Positions 7,590 through 18,153 of a stretch of 39,624 bases of DNA are shown one piece after another. The translations under genes were made by a program, and so were the position numbers. The first letter of the stretch is position 1; every line of letters begins with the position of its first letter. The notes beneath the pieces are model-generated. The model did not search any database and was not told the DNA's origin. It worked only from the letters and a program-made list of their open reading frames with translations. The DNA comes from an uncultured Collinsella sp. (GTDB lineage: Bacteria; Actinomycetota; Coriobacteriia; Coriobacteriales; Coriobacteriaceae): contig URGF01000002.1 of assembly GCA_900547285.1 (NCBI GenBank), positions 1 to 39,624 on the forward strand, given 5' to 3'.

Positions 7590-7780
7590 CCGCATGCGGA
7601 TTTCCGTTGCGGGCGCTTCCCATCGCCGGGGCGTGCCCGGGAGCATCCGGCATGCGGCCTTTGCGGCGCTCGGTCATGTGCAAGACGGGTGGCTGGGCCT
7701 GTGGAGCGCGTGCAGCCCTCCTCGCCTCGGCACGCCTTCTCTCCACGCCATGTACCTGCTGCTGAGTCCGCCTGCCAGAT
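7590..7780 (+). ncRNA. candidate rod-like structured RNA upstream of nifJ
   Basis: No coding sequence is supported between 7515 and 7866. A TACAAT -10-like element at 7580-7585 is followed by about 190 bases that can fold into one long rod: 7610-7616 with 7770-7776 (one G-U), 7630-7637 with 7729-7736 (perfect 8 bp), 7639-7643 with 7718-7722, 7649-7651 with 7715-7717, 7653-7655 with 7712-7714, and 7666-7671 with 7704-7709. Length and shape resemble 6S RNA, but no sequence signature confirms this; the SRP and TPP-riboswitch signatures are absent. It may also be a regulatory 5' leader of nifJ. Confidence 0.35.
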
Positions 7781-7818
7781 GATTGGAAGCAACAACGAAA
7801 ATCCCATCACGCCAACAT

Positions 7819-7834
7819 CCCGGCGATCGCCGGG
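7819..7834 (+). promoter_or_regulatory. 16-bp palindrome in the nifJ leader
   Basis: CCCGGCGATCGCCGGG is a perfect palindrome 33 bases before the nifJ start codon. It could be an operator or a short stable hairpin in the leader. It is not followed by a T-run. Confidence 0.35.
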
Positions 7835-7866
7835 GCCTGTATACCTATATGAGAGGAGAGGGGTAT

Positions 7867-11406
<3,540 letters not shown>

Positions 11407-11427
11407 GTCTCCCACCGCAGGATCTGA

Positions 11428-11530
11428 GGGCTGACCTTCGCGGACGTCCTCGGACATGAAAGAACCCCCGCTGCGCACTACGTGCGGCGGGGGTTCTTTC
11501 GTCCTGCGGAGTGTCCGCGAAGGTCAGCCC
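11428..11530. terminator. nested inverted repeat and strong terminator after nifJ
   Basis: The inner part is a 14-bp perfect stem GAAAGAACCCCCGC/GCGGGGGTTCTTTC (11458-11471 with 11487-11500), with a further CGCAC/GTGCG pairing in the loop; T- and A-rich feet allow termination in both directions. It is enclosed by an 18-bp perfect inverted repeat, GGGCTGACCTTCGCGGAC at 11428-11445 and its complement at 11513-11530. The whole forms a cruciform of about 100 bases, unusual for a plain terminator. Confidence 0.85.
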
Positions 11531-12046
11531 ACAGACCCTGCTACGACTACGTCCTCGGATTGTGTGGCTGAATGAAGGACGTGGCTGTGGGGGCCTTTTG
11601 TCCCCTTCGCTGTTTCGCGGCTTTGCCGCGAAACCTCGCGCCACTTTGGGGATGGATGGAGGCTTTGGCTGTTGCTGCCTTTTGGAGCTCATCTATATTC
11701 CTTATGCTGAATGAAAGGCCCCATGTTTTTGTAAGGGTGCATACTCGTCTTATTAATGCATAGAATCTCGTATAGTGCGAGTAAGATATAACGCTGCCCG
11801 TTTTGTGTTTAGCAAAGATATAGTTTGCATAATCTGGTCTAATCCCTGCTCTATTAAAATAAAGTTGCATGTAAACGACGTAGATATGCCTAAGCTGGGC
11901 TTCTTTACGCTGAGCGGGTAAAAATGACCGTTCACCGTTCAACTGTTTTCAAAATGAATAAAATAAGCGATAAAGAGAATATAAACCTTAATAAACTCGC
12001 GTATCGCACGGACGCGGGTTATTAATGGGTTGTAGGCCTTTTACAG
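11531..12046. other. intergenic region before arcC copy 1, AT-rich in its second half
   Basis: I see no supported gene in this stretch of about 500 bases. A perfect 9-bp hairpin GTTTCGCGG/CCGCGAAAC lies at 11612-11634. From about 11690 the base composition shifts abruptly to AT-rich, unlike the rest of the window, with several TGCAT/ATAAT elements, including TGCATAAT near 11827, and a CTCG-TATAGTG-CGAG dyad near 11770. An AT-rich block of this size next to a highly expressed catabolic gene fits a long promoter and operator region or the remains of an inserted element. Confidence 0.5.
11988..12025 (+). promoter_or_regulatory. dyad in the arcC copy 1 leader
   Basis: TTAATAA at 11988-11994 pairs with TTATTAA at 12019-12025, and CTCGCG (11996-12001) with CGCGGG (12013-12018, one G-U). 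This gives a 13-bp stem with one bulged A and an 11-base loop. It lies 36 bases before the start codon and could be an operator or a leader hairpin. Confidence 0.45.
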
Positions 12047-12060
12047 AAAGGATTCCAGCA

Positions 12061-13023
12061 ATGTCTAAGCCTCTTGGCAAGCCCGATCGTATTGTCGTCG
12101 CCCTCGGCGGCAACGCCCTCGGCAACAACCCCGTCGAGCAGATCGAGGCCGTGAGCAACACCGCCCACGCTCTCCTCGGCCTCATCGAGCAGGGCAACGA
12201 GATCATCATCACCCACGGCAACGGCCCGCAGGTCGGCATGATCCAGAACGCCTTCGCCGCCGCCCACGACGCCATCGGCACCCCCGAGATGCCGCTGCCC
12301 GAGTGCGGCGCCATGTCCCAGGGCTACATCGGCTACCACCTGCAGCAGGGCATCGGCCGCGAGATGCACAAGCGCTACAAGCGCTGGCACGCCGCCACCG
12401 TCGTCACCCAGATCGAGTGCGATCCCGACGATCCCGCGTTCAAGAACCCGACCAAGCCGATCGGCCCCTTCTACACCGAGGAGCAGGCCAAGGAGTTCAT
12501 GGCCGAGGATCCCTCCAAGGTCTTCGTCGAGGATTCCGGCCGCGGCTGGCGTCGCGTCGTCGCCTCCCCCGATCCCAAGAAGATCGTCGAGGCCGACTCC
12601 ATCCTCAACCTGCTCGACAACGAGTTCATCGTCATCGCCTGCGGCGGCGGCGGCATCCCCGTCGTCCGCGACTACGAGAACAAGGGCTGCTACAAGGGCG
12701 TTCCCGCCGTCATCGACAAGGACCTGGGCGGCGAGCTGCTGGCCGAGGACTGCGACGCCGACGTCCTGTTCCTGCTGACCGCCGTCGAGCATGTCGCCAT
12801 CAACTTCGGCAAGCCCAACCAGGAGGAGCTCGAGGACATCACCGCCGACGAGGCCGAGCGCCTGGCCGACGAGGGCCAGTTCGGCAAGGGCTCCATGGAG
12901 CCCAAGGTCCGCGCCGCCATCAAGTTCGCCCGTTCCCGCAAGGGCCGCACCTGCATCATCGGCGCCCTGGACAAGGCCGCCGAGACCATGGCCGGCCTCT
13001 CCGGTACCCGCATCCACGAGTAG
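12061..13023 (+). CDS. arcC: carbamate kinase, copy 1
   Basis: The 320-residue product has the amino-acid kinase fold: IVVALGGNALGNN near the N-terminus, THGNGPQVGM (about 57-66), ACGGGGIPVV (about 195-204) and DKDLGGELLA. It transfers the phosphate of carbamoyl phosphate to ADP, the ATP-yielding last step of the arginine deiminase pathway. The ATG at 12061 follows GAAAGGA and is preferred to one 36 bases upstream. Almost every codon ends in C or G. From codon 7 to the end the DNA appears identical to the second copy at 19185. It stands alone, 2.3 kb from the nearest pathway gene on its strand, and has its own long leader and terminator. Confidence 0.97.
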   Translation: MSKPLGKPDRIVVALGGNALGNNPVEQIEAVSNTAHALLGLIEQGNEIIITHGNGPQVGMIQNAFAAAHDAIGTPEMPLPECGAMSQGYIGYHLQQGIGREMHKRYKRWHAATVVTQIECDPDDPAFKNPTKPIGPFYTEEQAKEFMAEDPSKVFVEDSGRGWRRVVASPDPKKIVEADSILNLLDNEFIVIACGGGGIPVVRDYENKGCYKGVPAVIDKDLGGELLAEDCDADVLFLLTAVEHVAINFGKPNQEELEDITADEAERLADEGQFGKGSMEPKVRAAIKFARSRKGRTCIIGALDKAAETMAGLSGTRIHE

Positions 13024-13124
13024 TCCCTACTCCGTTGCCTCTCCCGTGGGCGCCAGGCAAAGCGCCCGCAAACTAGCCTCTCTTCACGAGCCCCGCAGTC
13101 CGCTCCGACTGCGGGGCTTTTGCT
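12079..13124 (+). repeat. 1.05-kb direct duplication, copy 1 (arcC and terminator)
   Basis: The sequence matches 19203-20248 with an offset of 7124 bases. I saw no mismatch through the coding part and three single-base differences in the 100 bases after the stop. Identity starts abruptly inside codon 7: the first six codons differ, including at silent positions (TCT/AGC, AAG/AAA, CCT/CCG, GGC/GGA). It ends just after the terminator T-run. Confidence 0.9.
13089..13122 (+). terminator. terminator of arcC copy 1
   Basis: A 12-bp perfect stem AGCCCCGCAGTC/GACTGCGGGGCT (13089-13100 with 13107-13118), loop CGCTCC, followed by TTTTGCT. Confidence 0.9.
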
Positions 13125-13164
13125 GTTTGAGATGTGTGCAGGGGGTAAACAAGAGCAAATTTGG

Positions 13165-13815
13165 TTAGATGCTCAGGTCATGGGATGCCTGAAACCAGAC
13201 GATGACTCCGAGAATCCTGATTCGGCGTTTGTCCAGCACAATATCCGGTTCCGACGTGCGATATGAGTAAGATGACAGCATCACGGTGTTCGTGCCGGTG
13301 CTATATCGCCGTATGACCATTCTGGAATTATCGGCCAAGGCGAGGACGGAGCATCCGTTCCAGGGTTTCAGGTTGGGGTCCACTAGGAGAAGGGATCCTA
13401 TCGGATAGCATTTGGACATGGCAGATGTGTCCATTTGAACAAAGAAGCACCCGCGATGGTTTTTGAATACGGATGAGGGGAGCGCCGTTGTTCCGGTCTG
13501 CTTGAGTCCCGTTCTGCCTCCATTCATCTGAATTTTAAATACATCACAAAGGGAGTCAGTAGTAGTTTCCTTGGATTCCCCCTTCCGCCCCTCGTGGTCG
13601 AGCTTTGCGGCAAGCCCTGCGGTTTCCGATGCGAGGTCGTCAAACTTCAGATTGAATTTCGAAACGATCTTGAGCAGTGTCGACCGGCGGATGGCATAGC
13701 GGTCCTTTTCCCAACGGCATACCGTTTCTTTGGAGACGCCGACAAGTGCCGCGAACTCCTCCTGCGTGAGCTGGTCGCGCTTGCGAAGCGCCTTTATGTT
13801 TTGACCCGTTCCCAT
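13165..13815 (-). CDS. XRE-family regulator with S24/LexA-like C-terminal domain
   Basis: The preferred start is the ATG at 13815, one base after the stop codon of the upstream ADI-like gene, so the two are translationally coupled; a longer frame begins at 13863 inside that gene. The 216-residue product has an XRE helix-turn-helix (NIKALRKRDQLTQEEFAALV, then GVSKETVCRWEKDRY, about 6-40) and a C-terminal domain resembling the S24 peptidase fold (FVQMDTSAMSKCYPIGSLLLVD, then MVIRRYS). The usual G-(D/N)-S-M serine site is altered to DTSAM and the expected lysine appears as arginine, so self-cleavage is doubtful and a ligand- or partner-sensing role is more likely. The two palindromes at 15178-15226 are plausible operators. 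Confidence 0.8.
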   Translation of the reverse strand: MGTGQNIKALRKRDQLTQEEFAALVGVSKETVCRWEKDRYAIRRSTLLKIVSKFNLKFDDLASETAGLAAKLDHEGRKGESKETTTDSLCDVFKIQMNGGRTGLKQTGTTALPSSVFKNHRGCFFVQMDTSAMSKCYPIGSLLLVDPNLKPWNGCSVLALADNSRMVIRRYSTGTNTVMLSSYSYRTSEPDIVLDKRRIRILGVIVWFQASHDLSI

Positions 13816-13816
13816 G

Positions 13817-15067
13817 TTATGAAGCGCGGACGAGGGGAAGGCAGAGGCAGTTGGGGCCGCCAAAGCCGTTTGTCAGCTCAAAGATAGAGATGGGAACAAG
13901 TTCAATACCGGCCTGCTCCAGTGCCTTGTTAGTCTCGGTGTTCTCTTCGTATACGCAGACCTTGCCGGGCTCCAGGCAAAGGGTGCTTATGGCATTGTTG
14001 GTTCTTTCGACCTCTGCCGCTCCGGGATTTGAGCCGCCGCAAGGGATAAATTGCGGTGAACTTAAACCCAGGGCTAATCCCAGCGCTTCTTTTAGTCCGC
14101 CTTCGACATGACGCGCCCGGGTTGTCCTTTCCGATCTGCCTCGTGTAATGCAGTAGACTCGCGCTTGGTCCAGGAGCTCCCGGTCAATGAGGAATGTCTC
14201 ATGGTTAACACGAGCAAAGTATGTGTCGAGATGAATGCAGAGATCATCGTAGGGAACCTCAATGGCCCATACGGACTCAATAGTCGAGTTCTCGTCCCAG
14301 AGCAAGTTATTCGCTAGGGTGTCTATAGCTGCTGGCTCGGTTCGTTGAGAGATGCCAACGGCTACATTTTCGCTGTTGAGGTTGTGAAGGTCGCCGCCTT
14401 CAATGTGGTAAGTCGATTCATGCTTGAAGAACTGAGGAGTCTCGCGGAAATCCGGATGATAGTTAAAAATCGTTTTATAGGCGATAACCTCACGGTTGCG
14501 CTCTGGCCAGTACATATGGTTGAGCGTGACACCTTCGCCGATGACGCTTGCTGGATCGCGCGTGAACCACATGGTGTTAAGGGGGGCTATGAGAAGGTCG
14601 TCGGGTGAGTATGCGTCTCCCGTCAGCTTTGAGAGGCTGAACACCTCCTTGTTCGTGTCGAAGACCTGGGAGTAGCGTACGCCGTTGACGGCTGCCTGGA
14701 CCAGGTCGCGGGAACCTTCGATATGCTCAAGATACTCGCGAATGGCAGACTCGAGCTCAATGCCCCGCGCGCCGCATTCTGAAATGTAGCTATCGATAAA
14801 AGAGCGACGCGCTTGCTCTGTCGCATCAAGGGCTTCGGTAAGAAGGTTCTCGAGATAGAGAATCTCTACCCCTTCGTGCTCGAGCATCGCCGAGTAAGCA
14901 TGATGCTCCCTAAGGGCTTTATCAAGATCGAATGAGCTGCTAGACGGACGCAACGTAAAGACCCGATTGAACTGCCCGTCGGGGTAGTTGCGCGTTTCGG
15001 GGCCGGGGCAGTGCAGGAGGGCCTTTTTTAGCTTTCCTATTTCGTTTTGAACATGTAGTGCGGACAT
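13817..15067 (-). CDS. divergent arginine deiminase-like enzyme
   Basis: The 416-residue protein belongs to the guanidino-group-modifying (ADI) family. All catalytic residues are visible: D171 (FTRDP), E223 (HIEGGD), H279 and D281 (IHLD), and the nucleophile C407. Its pocket differs from the neighbouring canonical ArcA. The C-terminal loop reads TNGFGGPNC instead of SRGRGGPRC, so the position equivalent to the substrate-gating Arg401 of Pseudomonas ADI is Phe402; the QWNDGSNTL segment reads RTNNAISTL; the N-terminal HRPG reads HCPG. It may act on a different guanidino or ureido substrate, or have altered kinetics. The start at 15067 has a GAGGT SD; an upstream in-frame start at 15115 lacks one. 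It is cotranscribed with the XRE regulator. Confidence 0.88.
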   Translation of the reverse strand: MSALHVQNEIGKLKKALLHCPGPETRNYPDGQFNRVFTLRPSSSSFDLDKALREHHAYSAMLEHEGVEILYLENLLTEALDATEQARRSFIDSYISECGARGIELESAIREYLEHIEGSRDLVQAAVNGVRYSQVFDTNKEVFSLSKLTGDAYSPDDLLIAPLNTMWFTRDPASVIGEGVTLNHMYWPERNREVIAYKTIFNYHPDFRETPQFFKHESTYHIEGGDLHNLNSENVAVGISQRTEPAAIDTLANNLLWDENSTIESVWAIEVPYDDLCIHLDTYFARVNHETFLIDRELLDQARVYCITRGRSERTTRARHVEGGLKEALGLALGLSSPQFIPCGGSNPGAAEVERTNNAISTLCLEPGKVCVYEENTETNKALEQAGIELVPISIFELTNGFGGPNCLCLPLVRAS

Positions 15068-15136
15068 AAGACCTCGCTTTGGCGATGAGTATTGATTGCT
15101 TCCATAGTGGCACATTACGAGTTCGATTCAATTTAC

Positions 15137-15166
15137 ATCATATCTGTCACAGGTGAATGGCACGAA
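15137..15166 (-). promoter_or_regulatory. possible promoter of the ADI-like/XRE operon
   Basis: On the minus strand a TATGAT -10 lies at 15142-15137 and a weak TTCGTG -35 at 15166-15161, separated by 18 bases. The transcript would start near 15130, about 60 bases before the start codon at 15067. The -35 match is poor, which would fit an activator-dependent promoter. Confidence 0.3.
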
Positions 15167-15177
15167 CCGGCTTAGTA

Positions 15178-15226
15178 ATTGATGTTAAACATCAATCTAG
15201 AAAGCAAATTGACAAATTACGTCAAT
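15178..15226. promoter_or_regulatory. two tandem 19-bp palindromic operators
   Basis: ATTGATGTTAAACATCAAT (15178-15196) and ATTGACAAATTACGTCAAT (15208-15226) share the form ATTGAY-N7-RTCAAT. Their centres are exactly 30 bases apart, about three helical turns, so two dimers would bind the same face of the helix. They lie between the divergent ADI-like/XRE operon and the transporter-arcA-OTC-arcC operon. The half-site resembles FNR/CRP-type TTGA but the spacer is seven bases, not four. The local XRE/S24-like protein is the obvious candidate binder. Confidence 0.7.
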
Positions 15227-15344
15227 CTAAAGTCCGTTTACGGGTCGATGCGCTTCGTTGGCGGGCGAAGAGACGGAAGGGTGTTTTGCGCGATGACACA
15301 ATGGCTTTGCCGGCAACGAAAAACCCCTGAATTAAGGAGGAGAG

Positions 15345-16781
15345 ATGGCAGAGACAGAAAAGAAGCGCACTCTTCGAGTCCCGCACGTGTACACCATCAT
15401 TCTCGTCTTGATGGCCGTATTTGCCGTTCTGACCTGGGTCGTGCCTTCGGGTTCGTTTGAGCGCCAGGAGGTTAACGGTCGCGAGGTAACGGTCTCGGGC
15501 ACCTATGAGCCTGTCGATAAGGTCTATACGGACGAGGACGGCAACGAGGTCGATCTTCGCCAAGGCATCTTCGAAGTACTTGAGGCCCCTGCGATCGGCA
15601 TCCAGCAAGCGGTCGAGGTCGTTGCATTCATTATGATCGTGGGAGGTTCCTTCCAGGTCATCACGGCGACCGGAGCCATCACGAGCGGCGTCGCCCGAGT
15701 GGTGAAGAAGTTCAAGAGCAAGGACGTCCTCATCATTCCGATCCTAATGGTGCTTTTTGCCTTGGGCGGCAGCACCTTTGGTATGGCAGAGGAGACGCTT
15801 CCGTTCTTTGCGATTCTTATGCCGATCATGATGGCCATGGGCTTCGACTCAATTACAGCGTTCATGACGGTGTTTGTGGGTGCCCGTATCGGATACATCG
15901 CATCTACCGTAAACCCGTTCAACGTCCTGATTTCCCAGGGCATCCTCGGCATCCAGGGCAACCCTCAGCTTTGGTTGCGTACTATCGCCCTTGTCGTGCT
16001 CACGGCAGTTGCCATCGCATGGGTTGTGATGTATGCCCTCAAGGTTAAGAAGAATCCCGAGGCATCCCCAGCTTTCCACGATGATATCGAGAAGCGCAAA
16101 GAGTTTGGTGCGGACGAGAATCTCCTCGATAGCGAGTTCACCGGTAGGCAGAAAGCCGTTATGGTTATTTTCGTGCTTGGACTTGCCGCCATCATTTGGG
16201 GTCTGGTGGCCCAGGGCTGGTACATGAACGAAATCTCTGCGATTTTCTTGGCCATGGCCCTTCTTTCGGGTGTTGTTTCCGGGATGAATGAGAAGGAGAT
16301 CGCTGGCGAGTTCGTTAAGGGGATTGCAGACTTCGCGTTCTCTGCCATCGTTGTTGGCCTCGCCCGCGGAATCCTCGTAATCGCCAATGACGGCCTCATC
16401 ATCGATACGATTCTCAACACGCTCGCCACGGCTCTCTCTGGAGTTCCGGCAGTTATCTTTACGAGCATTCTCTACGTCGTGGATAACCTTCTGTCGATCC
16501 TCGTTCCGAGCTCCTCGGGCATCGCTGCTCTTACGATTCCCATTTTCGGCCCGCTTGTTGAGCTGATGGGCTTAAACCCCGAGGCTGCAGTTACCGGCCT
16601 TTCCATGGGCAGTGCTGCCATGTCTCTCATTTCGCCGACAAGCGCGATGCTCGTTGCCGGTCTTGGCGTCTGTAAGATTCCGCTTGGCCAGTGGTGGAAG
16701 GTCGCTTGGAAATTCTTCCTGGTCGTAAGCGTTATCTGCATGGCATTCACTGCGGTTTCGGGTCTTATCCCCCTGCCGTAA
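15345..16781 (+). CDS. YfcC-family (DcuC-like) transporter of the ADI operon
   Basis: The 478-residue protein has about 12 membrane helices and the features of the YfcC/C4-dicarboxylate-carrier superfamily: TWVVPSGSFERQ after helix 1, GGSTFGMAEETLPFF, VNPFNVLISQGILGI and the late LVPSSSGIAALTIPI segment. A strong SD (AAGGAGGAG) precedes the ATG. Its place as first gene before arcA, OTC and arcC suggests an arginine importer or arginine/ornithine antiporter, the job done by ArcD in other ADI operons. Family members also move other amino acids or carboxylates, so the substrate is inferred from context. The upstream region carries the two tandem palindromes. Confidence 0.88.
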   Translation: MAETEKKRTLRVPHVYTIILVLMAVFAVLTWVVPSGSFERQEVNGREVTVSGTYEPVDKVYTDEDGNEVDLRQGIFEVLEAPAIGIQQAVEVVAFIMIVGGSFQVITATGAITSGVARVVKKFKSKDVLIIPILMVLFALGGSTFGMAEETLPFFAILMPIMMAMGFDSITAFMTVFVGARIGYIASTVNPFNVLISQGILGIQGNPQLWLRTIALVVLTAVAIAWVVMYALKVKKNPEASPAFHDDIEKRKEFGADENLLDSEFTGRQKAVMVIFVLGLAAIIWGLVAQGWYMNEISAIFLAMALLSGVVSGMNEKEIAGEFVKGIADFAFSAIVVGLARGILVIANDGLIIDTILNTLATALSGVPAVIFTSILYVVDNLLSILVPSSSGIAALTIPIFGPLVELMGLNPEAAVTGLSMGSAAMSLISPTSAMLVAGLGVCKIPLGQWWKVAWKFFLVVSVICMAFTAVSGLIPLP

Positions 16782-16823
16782 ATGCAAAACCCCACATACA
16801 AGTTGTGAGAAAGAAGGATAGAG

Positions 16824-18068
16824 ATGAACAAAGGACTGAACGTTCATAGCGAGATTGGCGCCCTCAAGAAGGTGTGCGTCCATCGCCCCGGTATGGATCT
16901 TGTAAACATGAAGGCGGAGGATTTCGACCGCGTTTGGATTCACGACGCGTTCTATCTGGACTATGCCCAGAAAGAGCACGATCAGTTTACCGACCTTCTT
17001 CGCGGCGCTGGCGCCGAGGTCGTCTATATGGAAGAGCTGCTCGCTGAGACGTTTGACAAAGTCGAGGGCACTCGCGCAGAGTTCATGACGAAGTTCATGG
17101 GTGAGTCCGGCATCTCCAACGCGGCCCTTCGCCAGGCCGTTGTCGAGAAGCTTGATTCGATTAAGGACAACAAGGAGTTTGTCCTTGCTGCCATGGGCGG
17201 CCTCTACGTTCGCGACCTCGAGATCCCCAAGGTCGGCGGTTCTCTTGCCAGTATGGACGGCGAGGAGTTGAAGGCTGACGATATGGTGCTGTTCCCCATG
17301 CCGGCCTCGTATTTCTCCCGTGACCCTCTGGCTGTCGTGGGCAAGGGCGCTACCATGAACCGCATGTACTGGAATCAGCGCAATCGCGAAGTAATCTTCT
17401 ACGAAACGGTGCTGCGTAACCATCCTGATTACGCTGGTAGCCCCATTTGGTATGACCACAACAGCGAGTGGCATATCGAGGGCGGCGATATCCTCAACAT
17501 CAACGCCAAGACGCTCGCCATCGGTATTTCCGAGCGCACCCAGACTGCAGCCATCGATGAGCTCGCCAAGAATATGTTCTGGGGTTCCGATGAGGCTGAG
17601 ATCGAGAACATCTATGCCATCAAGATTCCGCACGGCTATGCCTACATGCACCTCGACACCGTCTGCACGCAGGTCGATCGCGATAAGTTCACGGTCTATC
17701 CCGGCATCTACCAGACGCTTCGTGCCTACCGCCTGACCAAGGGCGATTCGGAGGGGGAGGTGCATATCGAGGAACTCGAGGGCACCCTGCAGCATATCCT
17801 CGAGCTTGCGACGGGTATGGACCATATCACCATGATTGAGTGCGGTGGCGGCGATCCGATCGAGGCTTCCCGTGAGCAGTGGAACGATGGTTCCAACACT
17901 CTTGCGGTCGCACCGGGCAAGGTCTGCGTGTATGAGCGCAACGTTGTAACCAACGATGCTCTTTACAAGGCTGGCGTCGAGCTGCTCGTCGCTCCCTCCG
18001 AGGAGCTTTCTCGCGGTCGCGGCGGCCCGCGTTGCATGACCATGCCGTTCTGGCGTGAGGAAATCTAG
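16824..18068 (+). CDS. arcA: arginine deiminase
   Basis: This canonical 414-residue ADI hydrolyses arginine to citrulline and ammonia. Catalytic residues are D167 (FSRDP), E219 (HIEGGD), H276 and D278 (MHLD), and C404 in the glycine-rich SRGRGGPRCMTMP loop, whose arginines (R397, R399) are kept, unlike in the divergent copy at 13817. The conserved REQWNDGSNTL segment is intact. A GAAAGAAGGA SD lies before the ATG. It is the second gene of the plus-strand ADI operon, 42 bases after the transporter. Codons end mostly in C, G or T, less biased than in arcC. Confidence 0.97.
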   Translation: MNKGLNVHSEIGALKKVCVHRPGMDLVNMKAEDFDRVWIHDAFYLDYAQKEHDQFTDLLRGAGAEVVYMEELLAETFDKVEGTRAEFMTKFMGESGISNAALRQAVVEKLDSIKDNKEFVLAAMGGLYVRDLEIPKVGGSLASMDGEELKADDMVLFPMPASYFSRDPLAVVGKGATMNRMYWNQRNREVIFYETVLRNHPDYAGSPIWYDHNSEWHIEGGDILNINAKTLAIGISERTQTAAIDELAKNMFWGSDEAEIENIYAIKIPHGYAYMHLDTVCTQVDRDKFTVYPGIYQTLRAYRLTKGDSEGEVHIEELEGTLQHILELATGMDHITMIECGGGDPIEASREQWNDGSNTLAVAPGKVCVYERNVVTNDALYKAGVELLVAPSEELSRGRGGPRCMTMPFWREEI

Positions 18069-18153
18069 TCAGCGTTAGCGTATCTGGGCGGCGCGTGTGG
18101 TCTGCGCCGCCCATCCCTCCTTGTGTGTTCCAACAACCGAAAGGACTCAAATC

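Noticed and set aside
7515..7866. TPP riboswitch controlling the TPP-dependent PFOR
   Set aside because: The conserved CUGAGA and thi-box core elements are not present.
11547..11942. 131-codon minus-strand frame in the arcC leader
   Set aside because: It needs a TTG start without an SD, crosses two composition regimes, and resembles no protein family.
12022..13017. Long antisense frame over arcC copy 1 (and its twin over copy 2)
   Set aside because: Shadow of strongly biased codons; the same frame appears at 19158-20141 only because the DNA is duplicated.
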